Source: Rhodothermales bacterium (GTDB lineage Bacteria; Bacteroidota; Rhodothermia; Rhodothermales; Bin80). From it: 46,585 nt of DNA. The DNA lies in contig JAJECE010000123.1 of assembly GCA_022822185.1 (NCBI GenBank), positions 1 to 46,585 of the forward strand, read 5' to 3'. A program made the position numbers and the translations under genes. Every line of letters begins with the position of its first letter. Positions within the stretch are counted from its first letter, which is position 1. Shown one piece after another: positions 16,883 to 25,623 of this stretch. The notes beneath the pieces are model-generated. The model saw only the letters and a list, made by a program, of their open reading frames with translations. It was not told the origin of the DNA and did not search any database.

Positions 16883-18310
16883 ATGAAGTCACTAAACATT
16901 AGCAGGATATTTATGGCATTGGTGCTTTTGGGAATCTTTTTGAGAGCGGGGATACAGTTCTCCGACTCTCAGGCACAGGTTCCCAAAGTGACTGCTGATG
17001 CCGTCATCGGTGAGGATGGGAAAGTGAATGAGGATTCACTCAGGGCTTTTGTCAACTGGACCGGATCGGTATTCCAGGGATTACTGAACATTCAGGAAAG
17101 CACTGAATTGCTCGGTCAAATATATCAGGAGGGCAGTGATTACAACTCAGGCAAGATTTATCCCATTGTATTTGCCGTTGATGACGTTAATGGTAACGAT
17201 GGTTCCATTTTGATTTACGGCGAAGATCCGAACTTGAATGGTGCGCCAGCGCTGGATGTAAAGGATCATGATGGTAATGATGTCGTTAAGGAGATGCTGA
17301 AGGCCAAAGAAGGCGAAGAAGCCATCAGGGTAGAGTATTGCTGGAATGATCCAAATGATGATTCAGACAACGCGCCGGGGGCTACCTGCAAGCCCAGTTA
17401 TGCCGCACGTTATCCCGGATCTTCGGATAACTGGGACATTGTTGTTGTTGGTGGATACTATCAGGATTTAAGTTTCTTGAAGGTCACGATTCCCGATGAT
17501 CTTGAATATCCTCCTGTTTCTGCTTCAGACGTAAAAGACAGAGAGACACTGAAGCAATTTGTGGAAGGGGCGGTAACATGGACAGCGCAACTCTATGCAG
17601 CGATAGGACTTGCAGCGAATCAGTTTAGGGTGGAATTCAGGAAGGATGCTAAAGACGGCGGATTCTTCAAGGATGGGCTGGTTTATCTTTATTCGATCAC
17701 GACGGAAGGGTATGTAGTCTTTCACGGATTAGATGCGTGGCGTGAGGGGCGGACTGTCATCAATAATCCCGATCTGAGAGGGGATACAACTTTCGTACGA
17801 AGAATCATTGATACAGCTCTGAATGGAGGAGGGTATGTAGACTACTACTGGGATAATCCTGATGATCCAAACGATGACCCTGATCCAGATACTCTCCCGT
17901 TTGATCCGAATGCGGGAACCCTCCGGACGGCCTACGCGCTAGTTTTAGAAGGAAGGAGACAACGGATCATCGCAGGTGCCTTCTTCCCAAGTGTTGTAAC
18001 ATCAATAGAGGGGGAAATCACGGAACTTCCGACAGAATTTGCGCTCCATGGAAACTATCCGAATCCGTTCAATCCATCCACGCGGATCCAGTTTGATCTC
18101 CCCGAGAGAGCACAGGTCATGTTGCAGGTGATAGATGTATTGGGGCGTAACATAATGGAACTGCCCGCCCAGGTGTTTGAAGCGGGCACGAACCACACCA
18201 TCGTATTGAACGCAGTTGATCTTGCATCCGGGACATATCTGTATCGTATAACTGCGACCGGAGCAGAGAGCAGATATGAGAAGACGGGGCTCATGATGCT
18301 GGTAAAATAA
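16883..18310 (+). CDS. Secreted tandem Cache-domain protein with T9SS type A sorting domain (copy 2)
   Basis: This 475-residue paralogue of the 691-2139 gene has the same order: signal peptide (MKSLNISRIFMALVLL, cleavage near DSQAQ), two sCache_2-like domains (about 40-200 and 210-365), and a C-terminal T9SS type A domain with NYPNPFNPSTRIQF. ATG 16883 is preferred over 16877 because it matches the MK start of copy 1. Long stretches of DNA are nearly identical to copy 1, for example 17770-17815 against 1200-1246, and the whole C-terminal domain. Divergence is greatest in the signal peptide and around VDDVNGNDG. It probably binds a small ligand outside the cell; the ligand is unknown. The two copies form inverted repeats around the PKS segment. 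Confidence 0.87.
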   Translation: MKSLNISRIFMALVLLGIFLRAGIQFSDSQAQVPKVTADAVIGEDGKVNEDSLRAFVNWTGSVFQGLLNIQESTELLGQIYQEGSDYNSGKIYPIVFAVDDVNGNDGSILIYGEDPNLNGAPALDVKDHDGNDVVKEMLKAKEGEEAIRVEYCWNDPNDDSDNAPGATCKPSYAARYPGSSDNWDIVVVGGYYQDLSFLKVTIPDDLEYPPVSASDVKDRETLKQFVEGAVTWTAQLYAAIGLAANQFRVEFRKDAKDGGFFKDGLVYLYSITTEGYVVFHGLDAWREGRTVINNPDLRGDTTFVRRIIDTALNGGGYVDYYWDNPDDPNDDPDPDTLPFDPNAGTLRTAYALVLEGRRQRIIAGAFFPSVVTSIEGEITELPTEFALHGNYPNPFNPSTRIQFDLPERAQVMLQVIDVLGRNIMELPAQVFEAGTNHTIVLNAVDLASGTYLYRITATGAESRYEKTGLMMLVK

Positions 18311-18392
18311 CATACACTGCGTCACCTCACGTCTGACAGTTCACGAAACGGGGACTCGGCCACAACTTTGATCCAGAAAACGGGCATTGATG

Positions 18393-18415
18393 ATCCTGTC
18401 CTGTCCTGACAGGAT
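18393..18415. terminator. Possible bidirectional terminator hairpin
   Basis: A perfect 8-bp inverted repeat ATCCTGTC/GACAGGAT with a 7-base loop lies in the 270-bp gap between the convergent Cache gene and phosphatase gene. No T-run follows on either strand, so terminator function is tentative. Confidence 0.35.
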
Positions 18416-18581
18416 GGCCTTCATATAGGCAGGCCCTGCCCAGATGGTTTGTCAATGAATGCATGGAGACGGAGATGTACAAATTTTCTGACATCTCTGG
18501 GCTGAGCAGATCAAGGGAAATTATGCCTTGATTTTCCGCTTCGGAGTTCCATGTCCAACATCTACGGTTTGATGACCTCTG

Positions 18582-19073
18582 CTAGTTCAACTGCACCTTT
18601 ATATCTTCTAAAAGCGCATCGCATGCCTGACTCACAATCATGTATACTTCCTCAAAGATCCCTGTATAGTACGGGTCTGGAATTTCATCCTGCACAGATT
18701 CAGGATCAAATGTTCGGAGTAATTTCACCTTATCCGCATAATGCCCCTGCTCATCCAGTGCTAATACATCTCGCAGATTGCTCCGATCCATGACCAGAAT
18801 GAGTTCACACTCCTCAAGATCCTGTCTGGTAATTTTCTGTCCTCGAATATGCGTGAGTGTAAAGCCATGTTTCTCGGCAACCCGGCATACCCGTGAATCT
18901 GGAAGTTCGCCAAGATGCCATCCGCTGGTTCCCGAAGATTCGACTTTAATCTCATGCTCTAGACCATGCCTTTTAAGCAGATGCTGAAAGTAGCCGTGTG
19001 CCAGCGGGCTTCTGCAATGATTACCCAGACATACGAACATAATGCGTCTGGACTTCTGGTCGGGACTGTTCAT
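18582..19073 (-). CDS. Low-molecular-weight protein-tyrosine phosphatase
   Basis: This 163-residue cytosolic phosphatase has the P-loop CLGNHCRS, with nucleophile Cys15 and Arg21 of the CX5R motif (His replaces the usual Ile of GNICRS). The general-acid motif is DPYYTG near residue 130. Family members dephosphorylate tyrosine kinases of capsule and exopolysaccharide synthesis, or arginine-phosphate in some groups; the target here is unknown. It is divergent from xseA and convergent with the Cache gene. Confidence 0.93.
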   Translation of the reverse strand: MNSPDQKSRRIMFVCLGNHCRSPLAHGYFQHLLKRHGLEHEIKVESSGTSGWHLGELPDSRVCRVAEKHGFTLTHIRGQKITRQDLEECELILVMDRSNLRDVLALDEQGHYADKVKLLRTFDPESVQDEIPDPYYTGIFEEVYMIVSQACDALLEDIKVQLN

Positions 19074-19208
19074 GCGTGTGCTCCTTCAAGTTTGTTGTGA
19101 TTTTGTGGAAAATCTGCTTTAACTTCCTGGATCTTTCCATGATCAGAATTGACGGCCGGAGGCCTCCGACTTCTTCATGGTCCCCCGAAACAAACCGCAA
19201 CTTGCAAC

Positions 19209-20408
19209 ATGAATCACCCAAGTGACACGATAATTCCCGTCGGGAAATATCTCGCCTCTCTGCGAGAATATATTCAGGATTATGACACGGTCTGGGTTGA
19301 GGGAGAATTGTCTGAACATAAAGCCAATCGCGGACATTGGTACTTTACCATTGCGGATGAATCAAGCTCCCTTAATTGTGTGATGTGGAAAAGCCGGACA
19401 CAGTACATAGACTTTACCCCTGAACCCGGGCAACTGCTGCAGATCTATGGCCGCCCTACCGTCTACCCGAAATTCTGCAGACTGCAATTTGATGTCTATA
19501 AAATCAAACGTCGGCAGACCGTCGGCGAACTCCAGAAACGCTTCCTGGAACTCAAGCAAAAACTGGAAAACGAGGGTATCTTTGCGGAAGACCGGAAGTT
19601 AGCGCTACCCAGGATTCCCCAACGAATCGGCATTGCGACCTCTGCGGAAGGGGCTGCGCTGCAGGATATCCTTCGCATCCTGCAAGACCGGCTTCCGATC
19701 ATTGAAGTAATTTTGGCACCCGTTCGTGTACAAGGTTCAGATGCAGCACCCAAAATCGCCGAAGCAATCTGTACTTTCAACCAATTAAATCCCGAGCAAC
19801 GCCCCGACCTGCTGATCATCGGGCGCGGTGGCGGCTCTCTGGAAGATTTGTGGGCATTCAATGAAGAGGTGGTCGCACATGCAATCTACGACTCAAAAAT
19901 TCCAATCATCAGCGGAGTCGGCCATGAAACCGACACAACCATTGCAGATCTTGCCGCAGATGTGCGGGCCGCTACTCCCACACACGCCGCACAAACTGCT
20001 GTTCCAGATCGGGAGATGCTGATTCAAGAGATTCGTCGATATGAGGCACAGATCCACCAGACGGTACAAGGTCAGATTATCTCAATGCGCAGAAGAATTG
20101 AGCAAACGGTTCAGTCCTACAGCTTCAATACACCGATCCAGCATGTCCGTGATGCGCAACAGACGCTTGCCAGACAGATAGATTTACTGCATGAGGCATG
20201 CACCGGCCGTATCTTGGCGCATAAACATCAGATTGCGTTGCTCAAAGAGCAGATCACCGGGCTGGACCCCCGCAAAATTCTGAGGCGCGGATATGCCCGC
20301 ATCGAACGAGATGGTAAATTAGTGCGTTCTAGTCAGGAGTTGAGCCTCAATGACCGCCTATCGATTCACTTTGCGGATGGGCACCGGGATGCAACTGTGT
20401 GTGAGTAA
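19209..20408 (+). CDS. xseA: Exodeoxyribonuclease VII large subunit
   Basis: This 399-residue catalytic subunit of exonuclease VII degrades single-stranded DNA to short oligonucleotides in repair. An N-terminal OB-fold covers about residues 5-100 (VWVEGELSEHKANRGHWYFT). The catalytic region has GRGGGSLEDLWAFNEE and GVGHETDTTIADLAAD, followed by a helical segment and a short C-terminal tail (DPRKILRRGYARI). ATG 19209 is chosen because it gives the usual short N-terminus before VGKYLASLRE; the frame is also open back to 19149. The partner xseB is not adjacent but 4.4 kb downstream, with other genes and a restriction system between them. Confidence 0.95.
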   Translation: MNHPSDTIIPVGKYLASLREYIQDYDTVWVEGELSEHKANRGHWYFTIADESSSLNCVMWKSRTQYIDFTPEPGQLLQIYGRPTVYPKFCRLQFDVYKIKRRQTVGELQKRFLELKQKLENEGIFAEDRKLALPRIPQRIGIATSAEGAALQDILRILQDRLPIIEVILAPVRVQGSDAAPKIAEAICTFNQLNPEQRPDLLIIGRGGGSLEDLWAFNEEVVAHAIYDSKIPIISGVGHETDTTIADLAADVRAATPTHAAQTAVPDREMLIQEIRRYEAQIHQTVQGQIISMRRRIEQTVQSYSFNTPIQHVRDAQQTLARQIDLLHEACTGRILAHKHQIALLKEQITGLDPRKILRRGYARIERDGKLVRSSQELSLNDRLSIHFADGHRDATVCE

Positions 20409-20435
20409 TTTCGTTGCTATCCTTTATTTTACTGC

Positions 20436-21563
20436 TTGCACTTAACATCTGATTCCATTAACGACAAGAATTCTACAGTAGCGGCTACGCTCTACTTTTC
20501 GCCCCGTTCTCGCCTTGACATCAAAAATGTCTCTCCGGCACTGGCAGAGGTTGAACACGGTCCCTTTGCTTCATTTGAGAAAATTGCCATCTGCTCATTG
20601 CACACCACCGCGGGATTCCTCGAGCAATCTCTGGCAACCAAACTTGGGAATAACTCGGAAGGGATTGATCATCTGGTTCGCTCTGCCCATCGACTGTTTC
20701 CAGAAGGTGCACCTTACTGGCATGACCGGATGGAACTTCGCGATGAATTGACACCCGAACAACGAAGGCATGAGCCTCTGAATGCAGACTCGCACTTGGC
20801 GTTCATCTGTTTAGGGCTTTGTAATTGTGCTCTCTACGAATTTGCCCCCGATGCTCCCATTTATTTTATTGATCTTGACGGAGAATCCCGGGGCACCTTT
20901 CGATCTAGAAGAACCCTCGCTGTAGGATATAACCACACCCAATGTGTACATGAGGAGATCCTTTCGATAAAGATACCCCAGAAGGATCAGTATGCCTTGG
21001 ATCTCAGCCAACATTTGAATCGCCTCCAGTCACTTGTGAACAAGCATAATATTCATCACGGTTTGGTCATCCTTGAATTGGACTCCGATGAAAAAAATGC
21101 TGGCATCACCGTCAATGAATACGAAACCCTGCTCGTGGAACGAGATCTCATTGATGTGCTCAAGAATCCCTTGAAATACATGTTAGATAACGCCTCTGCA
21201 TTAATACGGCATCCTCTGACCCTTCCCGGCAAAGCGAAAAAAATACTTACATATGAATTGCATCTTGCAATTCGGGATGGTCTCAGATTCGCCAGCCGCA
21301 GTGTCTCTGCACTTGAATACATGGTGGAGCGACTAGGGATGCGACTGCCCTTGCTGGAATCTGTGATTGACCGTCTAGCAACCCCTCTTGAGAACCGCTG
21401 GATGAATTTAGGAACTACTGCCCGCTTCCTGATCCATGCAGACCATGACGTATCACCGGGGCGGATCGCCATTGGCACCTACCAAAGTCCCATCCTGATC
21501 CAGTGGAGACGACCGAACACGGATATACGCAAACTGCGTGTGCGCTTGCTGCAGTTTTCGTAG
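20436..21563 (+). CDS. YjbQ/UPF0047-like protein with C-terminal extension
   Basis: This 375-residue protein has no ATG before the conserved part, so a TTG start at 20436 is proposed, 27 bp after xseA. Residues about 15-175 match the YjbQ (UPF0047) fold: ICSLHTTAGFLEQSL, then NADSHLAFICLGLCNCALYEF and a FIDLDGESRGTFRSRR end, equivalent to the ELDGPR segment of the family. YjbQ proteins are small enzymes proposed to have thiamine-phosphate synthase activity. The remaining 200 residues form an extension I do not recognise. The function is therefore uncertain. Confidence 0.7.
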   Translation: MHLTSDSINDKNSTVAATLYFSPRSRLDIKNVSPALAEVEHGPFASFEKIAICSLHTTAGFLEQSLATKLGNNSEGIDHLVRSAHRLFPEGAPYWHDRMELRDELTPEQRRHEPLNADSHLAFICLGLCNCALYEFAPDAPIYFIDLDGESRGTFRSRRTLAVGYNHTQCVHEEILSIKIPQKDQYALDLSQHLNRLQSLVNKHNIHHGLVILELDSDEKNAGITVNEYETLLVERDLIDVLKNPLKYMLDNASALIRHPLTLPGKAKKILTYELHLAIRDGLRFASRSVSALEYMVERLGMRLPLLESVIDRLATPLENRWMNLGTTARFLIHADHDVSPGRIAIGTYQSPILIQWRRPNTDIRKLRVRLLQFS

Positions 21564-21566
21564 GGA

Positions 21567-22346
21567 TCAGATTAAGGATTTGGACTGTCCCCCATCCACA
21601 TTCAGGCACGCGCCGGTAATCAGGCTTGCCCGATCCGAGAGCAGAAACGCGGCGGTATCTCCAATTTCCTGCGCCGTTCCAAAGCGACCAATCGGAAGGT
21701 TTGCTGCAATAAAGGCTTTCATACCTTCCGGGTCACTCTTGACCCGCTTATCCCAGGACCCACCTGGAAATCGAATCGATCCAGGGGCAAGTGTGTTGAC
21801 CCGGATCCCATCGGGGGCGAGTTCCAGTGCCATAATTTTGGCAGCACTCATCAGTGCAGACTTCGTGGTATTATAGATAGAGAGCCCCGGCCCACCTGCT
21901 TCGCGGCCAAAAATGGATCCGACAAAAAGAATGGCTCCGCCGCCGCTCGCACGCATATGCGGAATTGCCGCACGGCTGACACGCAAATGCATCTTCAAAT
22001 TTAGATTAAGGATATCCTCCCAGTCCTGATCCGATAGATCTGCAAATTTTCCGCGGCGGTTCCCTCCCGCATTATTGGCCAACACCTGAACGGTCCCGTA
22101 CTCATGGATCACGGCATCAATCAGTGCATCCGCACTTTCAGGAACGGTCAGATCCAATACCTTCGCCAAGACGGGCACACCGTGCAATTTACGGATCTCT
22201 TTCCGCGTTTCGAGTAATGCCTCTTCTCCACGCGCACAGATCGCCAGACGGCAGCCTTCCGCCGCAAGCTGCATTGCAATTGCCTTCCCCAAACCACGGC
22301 TTGCACCTGTCACCACGGCAGACTTTCCTTTCAATCCTAAATCCAT
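21567..22346 (-). CDS. SDR family oxidoreductase
   Basis: This 259-residue classical short-chain dehydrogenase has the cofactor loop TGASRGLG at residues 14-21, NNAGG near residue 90, a catalytic Ser (VGSIFG) and the YNTTK Tyr/Lys pair. The C-terminal end ITGACLNVDGGQSKS is typical of 3-ketoacyl-ACP-reductase-like SDRs. The substrate is unknown. Its stop lies 3 bp from the stop of the convergent YjbQ-like gene, so the two transcripts run into each other. Confidence 0.9.
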   Translation of the reverse strand: MDLGLKGKSAVVTGASRGLGKAIAMQLAAEGCRLAICARGEEALLETRKEIRKLHGVPVLAKVLDLTVPESADALIDAVIHEYGTVQVLANNAGGNRRGKFADLSDQDWEDILNLNLKMHLRVSRAAIPHMRASGGGAILFVGSIFGREAGGPGLSIYNTTKSALMSAAKIMALELAPDGIRVNTLAPGSIRFPGGSWDKRVKSDPEGMKAFIAANLPIGRFGTAQEIGDTAAFLLSDRASLITGACLNVDGGQSKSLI

Positions 22347-22576
22347 CCTTATATTAGTTCGTGTGTATAATCTGGAGGCGTTCCCTCCAATCTGGAATTT
22401 TCCAGCCTTGCATATGTTCTATCATGACCGTGACAGGAAGCAAATCATACGTTACGTAAAGCGATGCGGACTGCCTCCCGGCAAGCAGTTTTGTGATTAC
22501 TGCTGTGTACGGGAGTATTAAACTGATCGACGTTCCGTATCTCGTGTTCCGAAAGCAAATTAACATCACCTGATTC

Positions 22577-23830
22577 ATGACTCCTGCAACTTCCTCGGTT
22601 TCGAAACCTCCGTTAAACACAGAACTACCTTGCACCAAGGAAGAGAGACGAGTTGAACTGTACAATGGAAACGATGTGCCAACCGACCCCCGTTTCGTCA
22701 ACGAGGACACGGATCTTGGAACGCTCAATCTGAACTGGCGAGAAGTTGATTTGCCTCAAAAGGAGCGTACCAAACACGTACATGGACTGCATCCATATCT
22801 TGGAAAATTCATCCCCCAGATGGTTGAGGTGTTTCTGCGCAAATACTTTCGTGCCGGTCAAACGGTGTTTGACCCATTTGCGGGATCAGGAACTACGTTG
22901 ATCCAGTCCAGTGAATTGGGGATCCATTCGGTTGGTTGCGACATATCCGCGTTTAATGTATTACTCGCAAACTCCAAAGCAAAGACCTACGTCATGGAAG
23001 AGGTTGAGAAGGATGTATATGATATCCTTGCCAAGACAAGGGCCATTTCCGAACCTTCTTTGTTTGAATCCGGCTTAAAGACTGATCTTGGAGAAGATAC
23101 CGGTAATGCATATTTGCAGAGTTGGTATGCTCCACAGGCGTTGCGTGAACTCCTTTTATACCGTAACCTGATTCCCAATTATCGTAGTCAGGATATATTG
23201 AAAATTATTCTTTCCCGCTCTGCCAGATCTGCCCGTCTGACCACACATTTTGATTTGGACTTCCCCAAGAAACCACAAACAGAACCCTATTATTGCTACA
23301 AGCATGGACGAATTTGCACCCCGGTTACAACTGCATTCAAGTTTCTTCAGCGGTACAGCCGAGATACCATTAAGCGGATAAAACAGTTTTCGCACTGTCG
23401 AAAAGATGTAGATGTTCGTGTAATTCACGGAGACAGCCGTTTTGTAAATCCTGGAAAAATTGATGGCGTAATTACTAGCCCTCCGTATGTTGGACTGATT
23501 GATTACCACGAACAGCACCGGTACGCTTATGAGTTACTGGGCCTAAAAGATCGCAGTTCGGATGAGATTGGACCTGCATTCAAAGGATCAAGCAAGGCAG
23601 CGAAAAGAGAATACCGGCAGTTAATCTCAGAAGTGTTCATGAATTCCTTGAAATACATGCCATCAGGTGCCCCCTTGATTGTGATCGCCGGTGACCGGCA
23701 CAGCCTTTATCCGACCATTGCAGAAACGTGTAATCTGGAAGAAGTGTTCGTCATCAAGCGTCATGTGAATCGGAGAACCGGACGCCGTTCTGGTGAATTT
23801 TTCGAGTCCGTTTTTATTTGGCGGAAATAG
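22577..23830 (+). CDS. DNA methyltransferase (N4-cytosine/N6-adenine type)
   Basis: This 417-residue protein is the modification half of a type II restriction-modification system. SAM-binding motif I, DPFAGSGTT, is at residues 99-107, and catalytic motif IV, TSPPY, is at 300-304. About 200 residues lie between them, so the target-recognition region is probably there (motif order of the alpha class). The TSPPY form is common in N4-cytosine enzymes but does not exclude adenine. The nuclease gene starts 1 bp after its stop. The first 70 residues look non-conserved, and the start could be downstream. Confidence 0.92.
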   Translation: MTPATSSVSKPPLNTELPCTKEERRVELYNGNDVPTDPRFVNEDTDLGTLNLNWREVDLPQKERTKHVHGLHPYLGKFIPQMVEVFLRKYFRAGQTVFDPFAGSGTTLIQSSELGIHSVGCDISAFNVLLANSKAKTYVMEEVEKDVYDILAKTRAISEPSLFESGLKTDLGEDTGNAYLQSWYAPQALRELLLYRNLIPNYRSQDILKIILSRSARSARLTTHFDLDFPKKPQTEPYYCYKHGRICTPVTTAFKFLQRYSRDTIKRIKQFSHCRKDVDVRVIHGDSRFVNPGKIDGVITSPPYVGLIDYHEQHRYAYELLGLKDRSSDEIGPAFKGSSKAAKREYRQLISEVFMNSLKYMPSGAPLIVIAGDRHSLYPTIAETCNLEEVFVIKRHVNRRTGRRSGEFFESVFIWRK

Positions 23831-23831
23831 A

Positions 23832-24650
23832 ATGGACAGGCATCATCAAATGAAAATGGCCATCCAGCAGAAAATTAAAAGTCTGATGGAAAAATTGATG
23901 ACGAAGGTTCTTCACACTGACCCTTTCAGGCCAGAAGAACATAAGTCCAAGAAACCTTTATATGCAGCACTGATCCCCGACGAAATTTTCAAGGGATCTC
24001 ATTTTGAAAGACGATTCGTAACCCCTTTTGGAAGCCTGTGGGAAGAACTTGCGGTGATTGCAGCCGATCATGGTCTGGGATCAGGGGAACGAGGTAAATT
24101 GATCACAGGAGTAATCAAACAGGAACGACTACATCGAATTACGGAGACACTGAACAGATTGGAACAGGGCCGAAGAAGTAAGAATCGTATTCAGCCCGAC
24201 TGGAACAGCGAGATTGCCTATGTCTTAGATGGAACCGGAGAGGACATTCCCGCTGAGGTAATCTGCGACTTATTCGTTACGGATGTCACGACTGCCGAAA
24301 AATTTGCCTTTGAATTAAAATCCCCCCTGCCTAACAGTGATCAGACCAAAGTCAGCAAGGAGAAGATCATGAAGCTGATTGCAATGGAACCGTGTCAGGT
24401 TGATGCAGCATACTTTGCCTTACCCTATAATCCATATGGAGAACGCAAACAGTACAGTTGGAGCATTCCTGCCCGCTGGTTTGACATGATCCATGATCCT
24501 GTCGTTTTAATTGGAGATGAGTTCTGGGAGAAAATCGGGGGAGCAGGAACCTACCAGTCCTTTATCCGCGCAGTCAATGAAATTGGACAAGAGTACAAAG
24601 AGCGTATTTACCGTGAATACTTAGGGATCGAACCTCCAGAACCAACATGA
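23832..24650 (+). CDS. Type II restriction endonuclease, TdeIII-like
   Basis: This 272-residue nuclease resembles the TdeIII family. A PD-(D/E)XK site is visible as D146 (ICDLFVTD) and E161-L-K163 (FELKSP), followed by NSDQTKVSKEKIMKL, which is characteristic of the family. ATG 23832 is 1 bp after the methyltransferase stop, so the two are cotranscribed and coupled; the frame open back to 23793 lies inside the methylase. The family assignment is from memory of its pattern. The recognition site should equal that of the partner methyltransferase and cannot be read from the sequence. Confidence 0.8.
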   Translation: MDRHHQMKMAIQQKIKSLMEKLMTKVLHTDPFRPEEHKSKKPLYAALIPDEIFKGSHFERRFVTPFGSLWEELAVIAADHGLGSGERGKLITGVIKQERLHRITETLNRLEQGRRSKNRIQPDWNSEIAYVLDGTGEDIPAEVICDLFVTDVTTAEKFAFELKSPLPNSDQTKVSKEKIMKLIAMEPCQVDAAYFALPYNPYGERKQYSWSIPARWFDMIHDPVVLIGDEFWEKIGGAGTYQSFIRAVNEIGQEYKERIYREYLGIEPPEPT

Positions 24651-24833
24651 TGGCCCAATCACCGCAAATATCCGCAGGCATGTTACTTTCCTGCCCCATA
24701 GAACATGAAGCCAATTCCCCCGGCTCAGGAACAAAAATGAATGCAAATCCTAATATACGAATGATCGGCAGGCCGGACTAGTCTCAGTAAAGCGTGATAC
24801 CGTATGTGTCCCTCATTATCCACAGATTCTACG

Positions 24834-25097
24834 ATGAAGAACGAACAACCCGAACCCCAGGAGTCCCTTGACTCGCTGATGAAGCATCTCGAGTCTATTG
24901 CAAAGAACTTATCCAGGGATTCCGGCACGCTGGAATCCTCCCTGGAACAGTACGAGAAAGGAATAAAGATTGCGAACCAATGCCTGAAACGTCTTGATGC
25001 AGCAGAGCAGCGTGTGACCGAACTTCGTAAATTGCTGGAGTCGGATACTCTCAATAAACCGACCTCCCTTGAGAATAGTTCTTCGTTATTTGACTGA
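24834..25097 (+). CDS. xseB: Exodeoxyribonuclease VII small subunit
   Basis: This 87-residue helical protein has the XseB pattern: SLDSLMKHLESIAKNL, then SSLEQYEKGIKIANQCLKRL and AEQRVTEL. It binds the XseA subunit and is required for a working exonuclease VII. ATG 24834 is preferred to 24804 because it gives the family's normal length. The stop codon overlaps the start of the next gene (TGATG), which implies coupled translation. Unusually, it is separated from xseA by the YjbQ-like, SDR and restriction genes. Confidence 0.9.
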   Translation: MKNEQPEPQESLDSLMKHLESIAKNLSRDSGTLESSLEQYEKGIKIANQCLKRLDAAEQRVTELRKLLESDTLNKPTSLENSSSLFD

Positions 25098-25612
25098 TGC
25101 ATCGCCCTCATAAGAACCTCTTCGCGGACCGCTCAGATCAGGCGCGGCTGTGGGTCATCCCCCTTGACGGAACACGCACAGACCTGCAAAATCTATTTGC
25201 CCAGGTCCAACACTTTCTAGAAGGATGGACATCACACGGCCGTGCGGTGCAAAGTTCAGCAACCCTGAACGCAAACCGCTTTTTGTTGGTTGCCGGCGAA
25301 ATTGCCGGTGGTACAATCAGCGGGTGTGGCATTGATTCATTGATGAATGCGGTGGAGGAGATTGCGAAGAATCACCGGTGCCATATCCTCTCTTCCATGT
25401 TTATTTATTACCAGACAGCGCATGGCGGTATTGAGTATGCATCCCGGGGGAAATTTCGGAAAATGATCGCCCAGGATCTAGTCTCCCCGGAAACAAATGT
25501 CTTTAATCCTGGAATTCATACGCTGGGTACACTGCGTGCGGGAGAATTTGAACGCCCTCTGGCAGATTCCGTCTATGCGCGGATGTTTCGGATTCCGATG
25601 GCCTCCGGATAG
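25097..25612 (+). CDS. Conserved hypothetical protein (Bacteroidota 'ABC transporter ATPase'-labelled family)
   Basis: This 171-residue protein starts on the last base of xseB. The central features are LWVIPLDGTRTDLQ, FLEGWTSHGRAVQSSAT and ISGCGIDSLMNAVEEI. This pattern matches a small Bacteroidota family often mislabelled as ABC transporter ATPase; there is no Walker A motif here, so that label is wrong. It is predicted to be cytosolic. The function is unknown. Its place between xseB and the channel gene suggests one operon. Confidence 0.75.
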   Translation: MHRPHKNLFADRSDQARLWVIPLDGTRTDLQNLFAQVQHFLEGWTSHGRAVQSSATLNANRFLLVAGEIAGGTISGCGIDSLMNAVEEIAKNHRCHILSSMFIYYQTAHGGIEYASRGKFRKMIAQDLVSPETNVFNPGIHTLGTLRAGEFERPLADSVYARMFRIPMASG

Positions 25613-25623
25613 TTCCTGTGTGC

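Noticed and set aside
25097-25612. ABC transporter ATPase label for this family
   Set aside because: No Walker A, Walker B or signature motif is present in the 171 residues.
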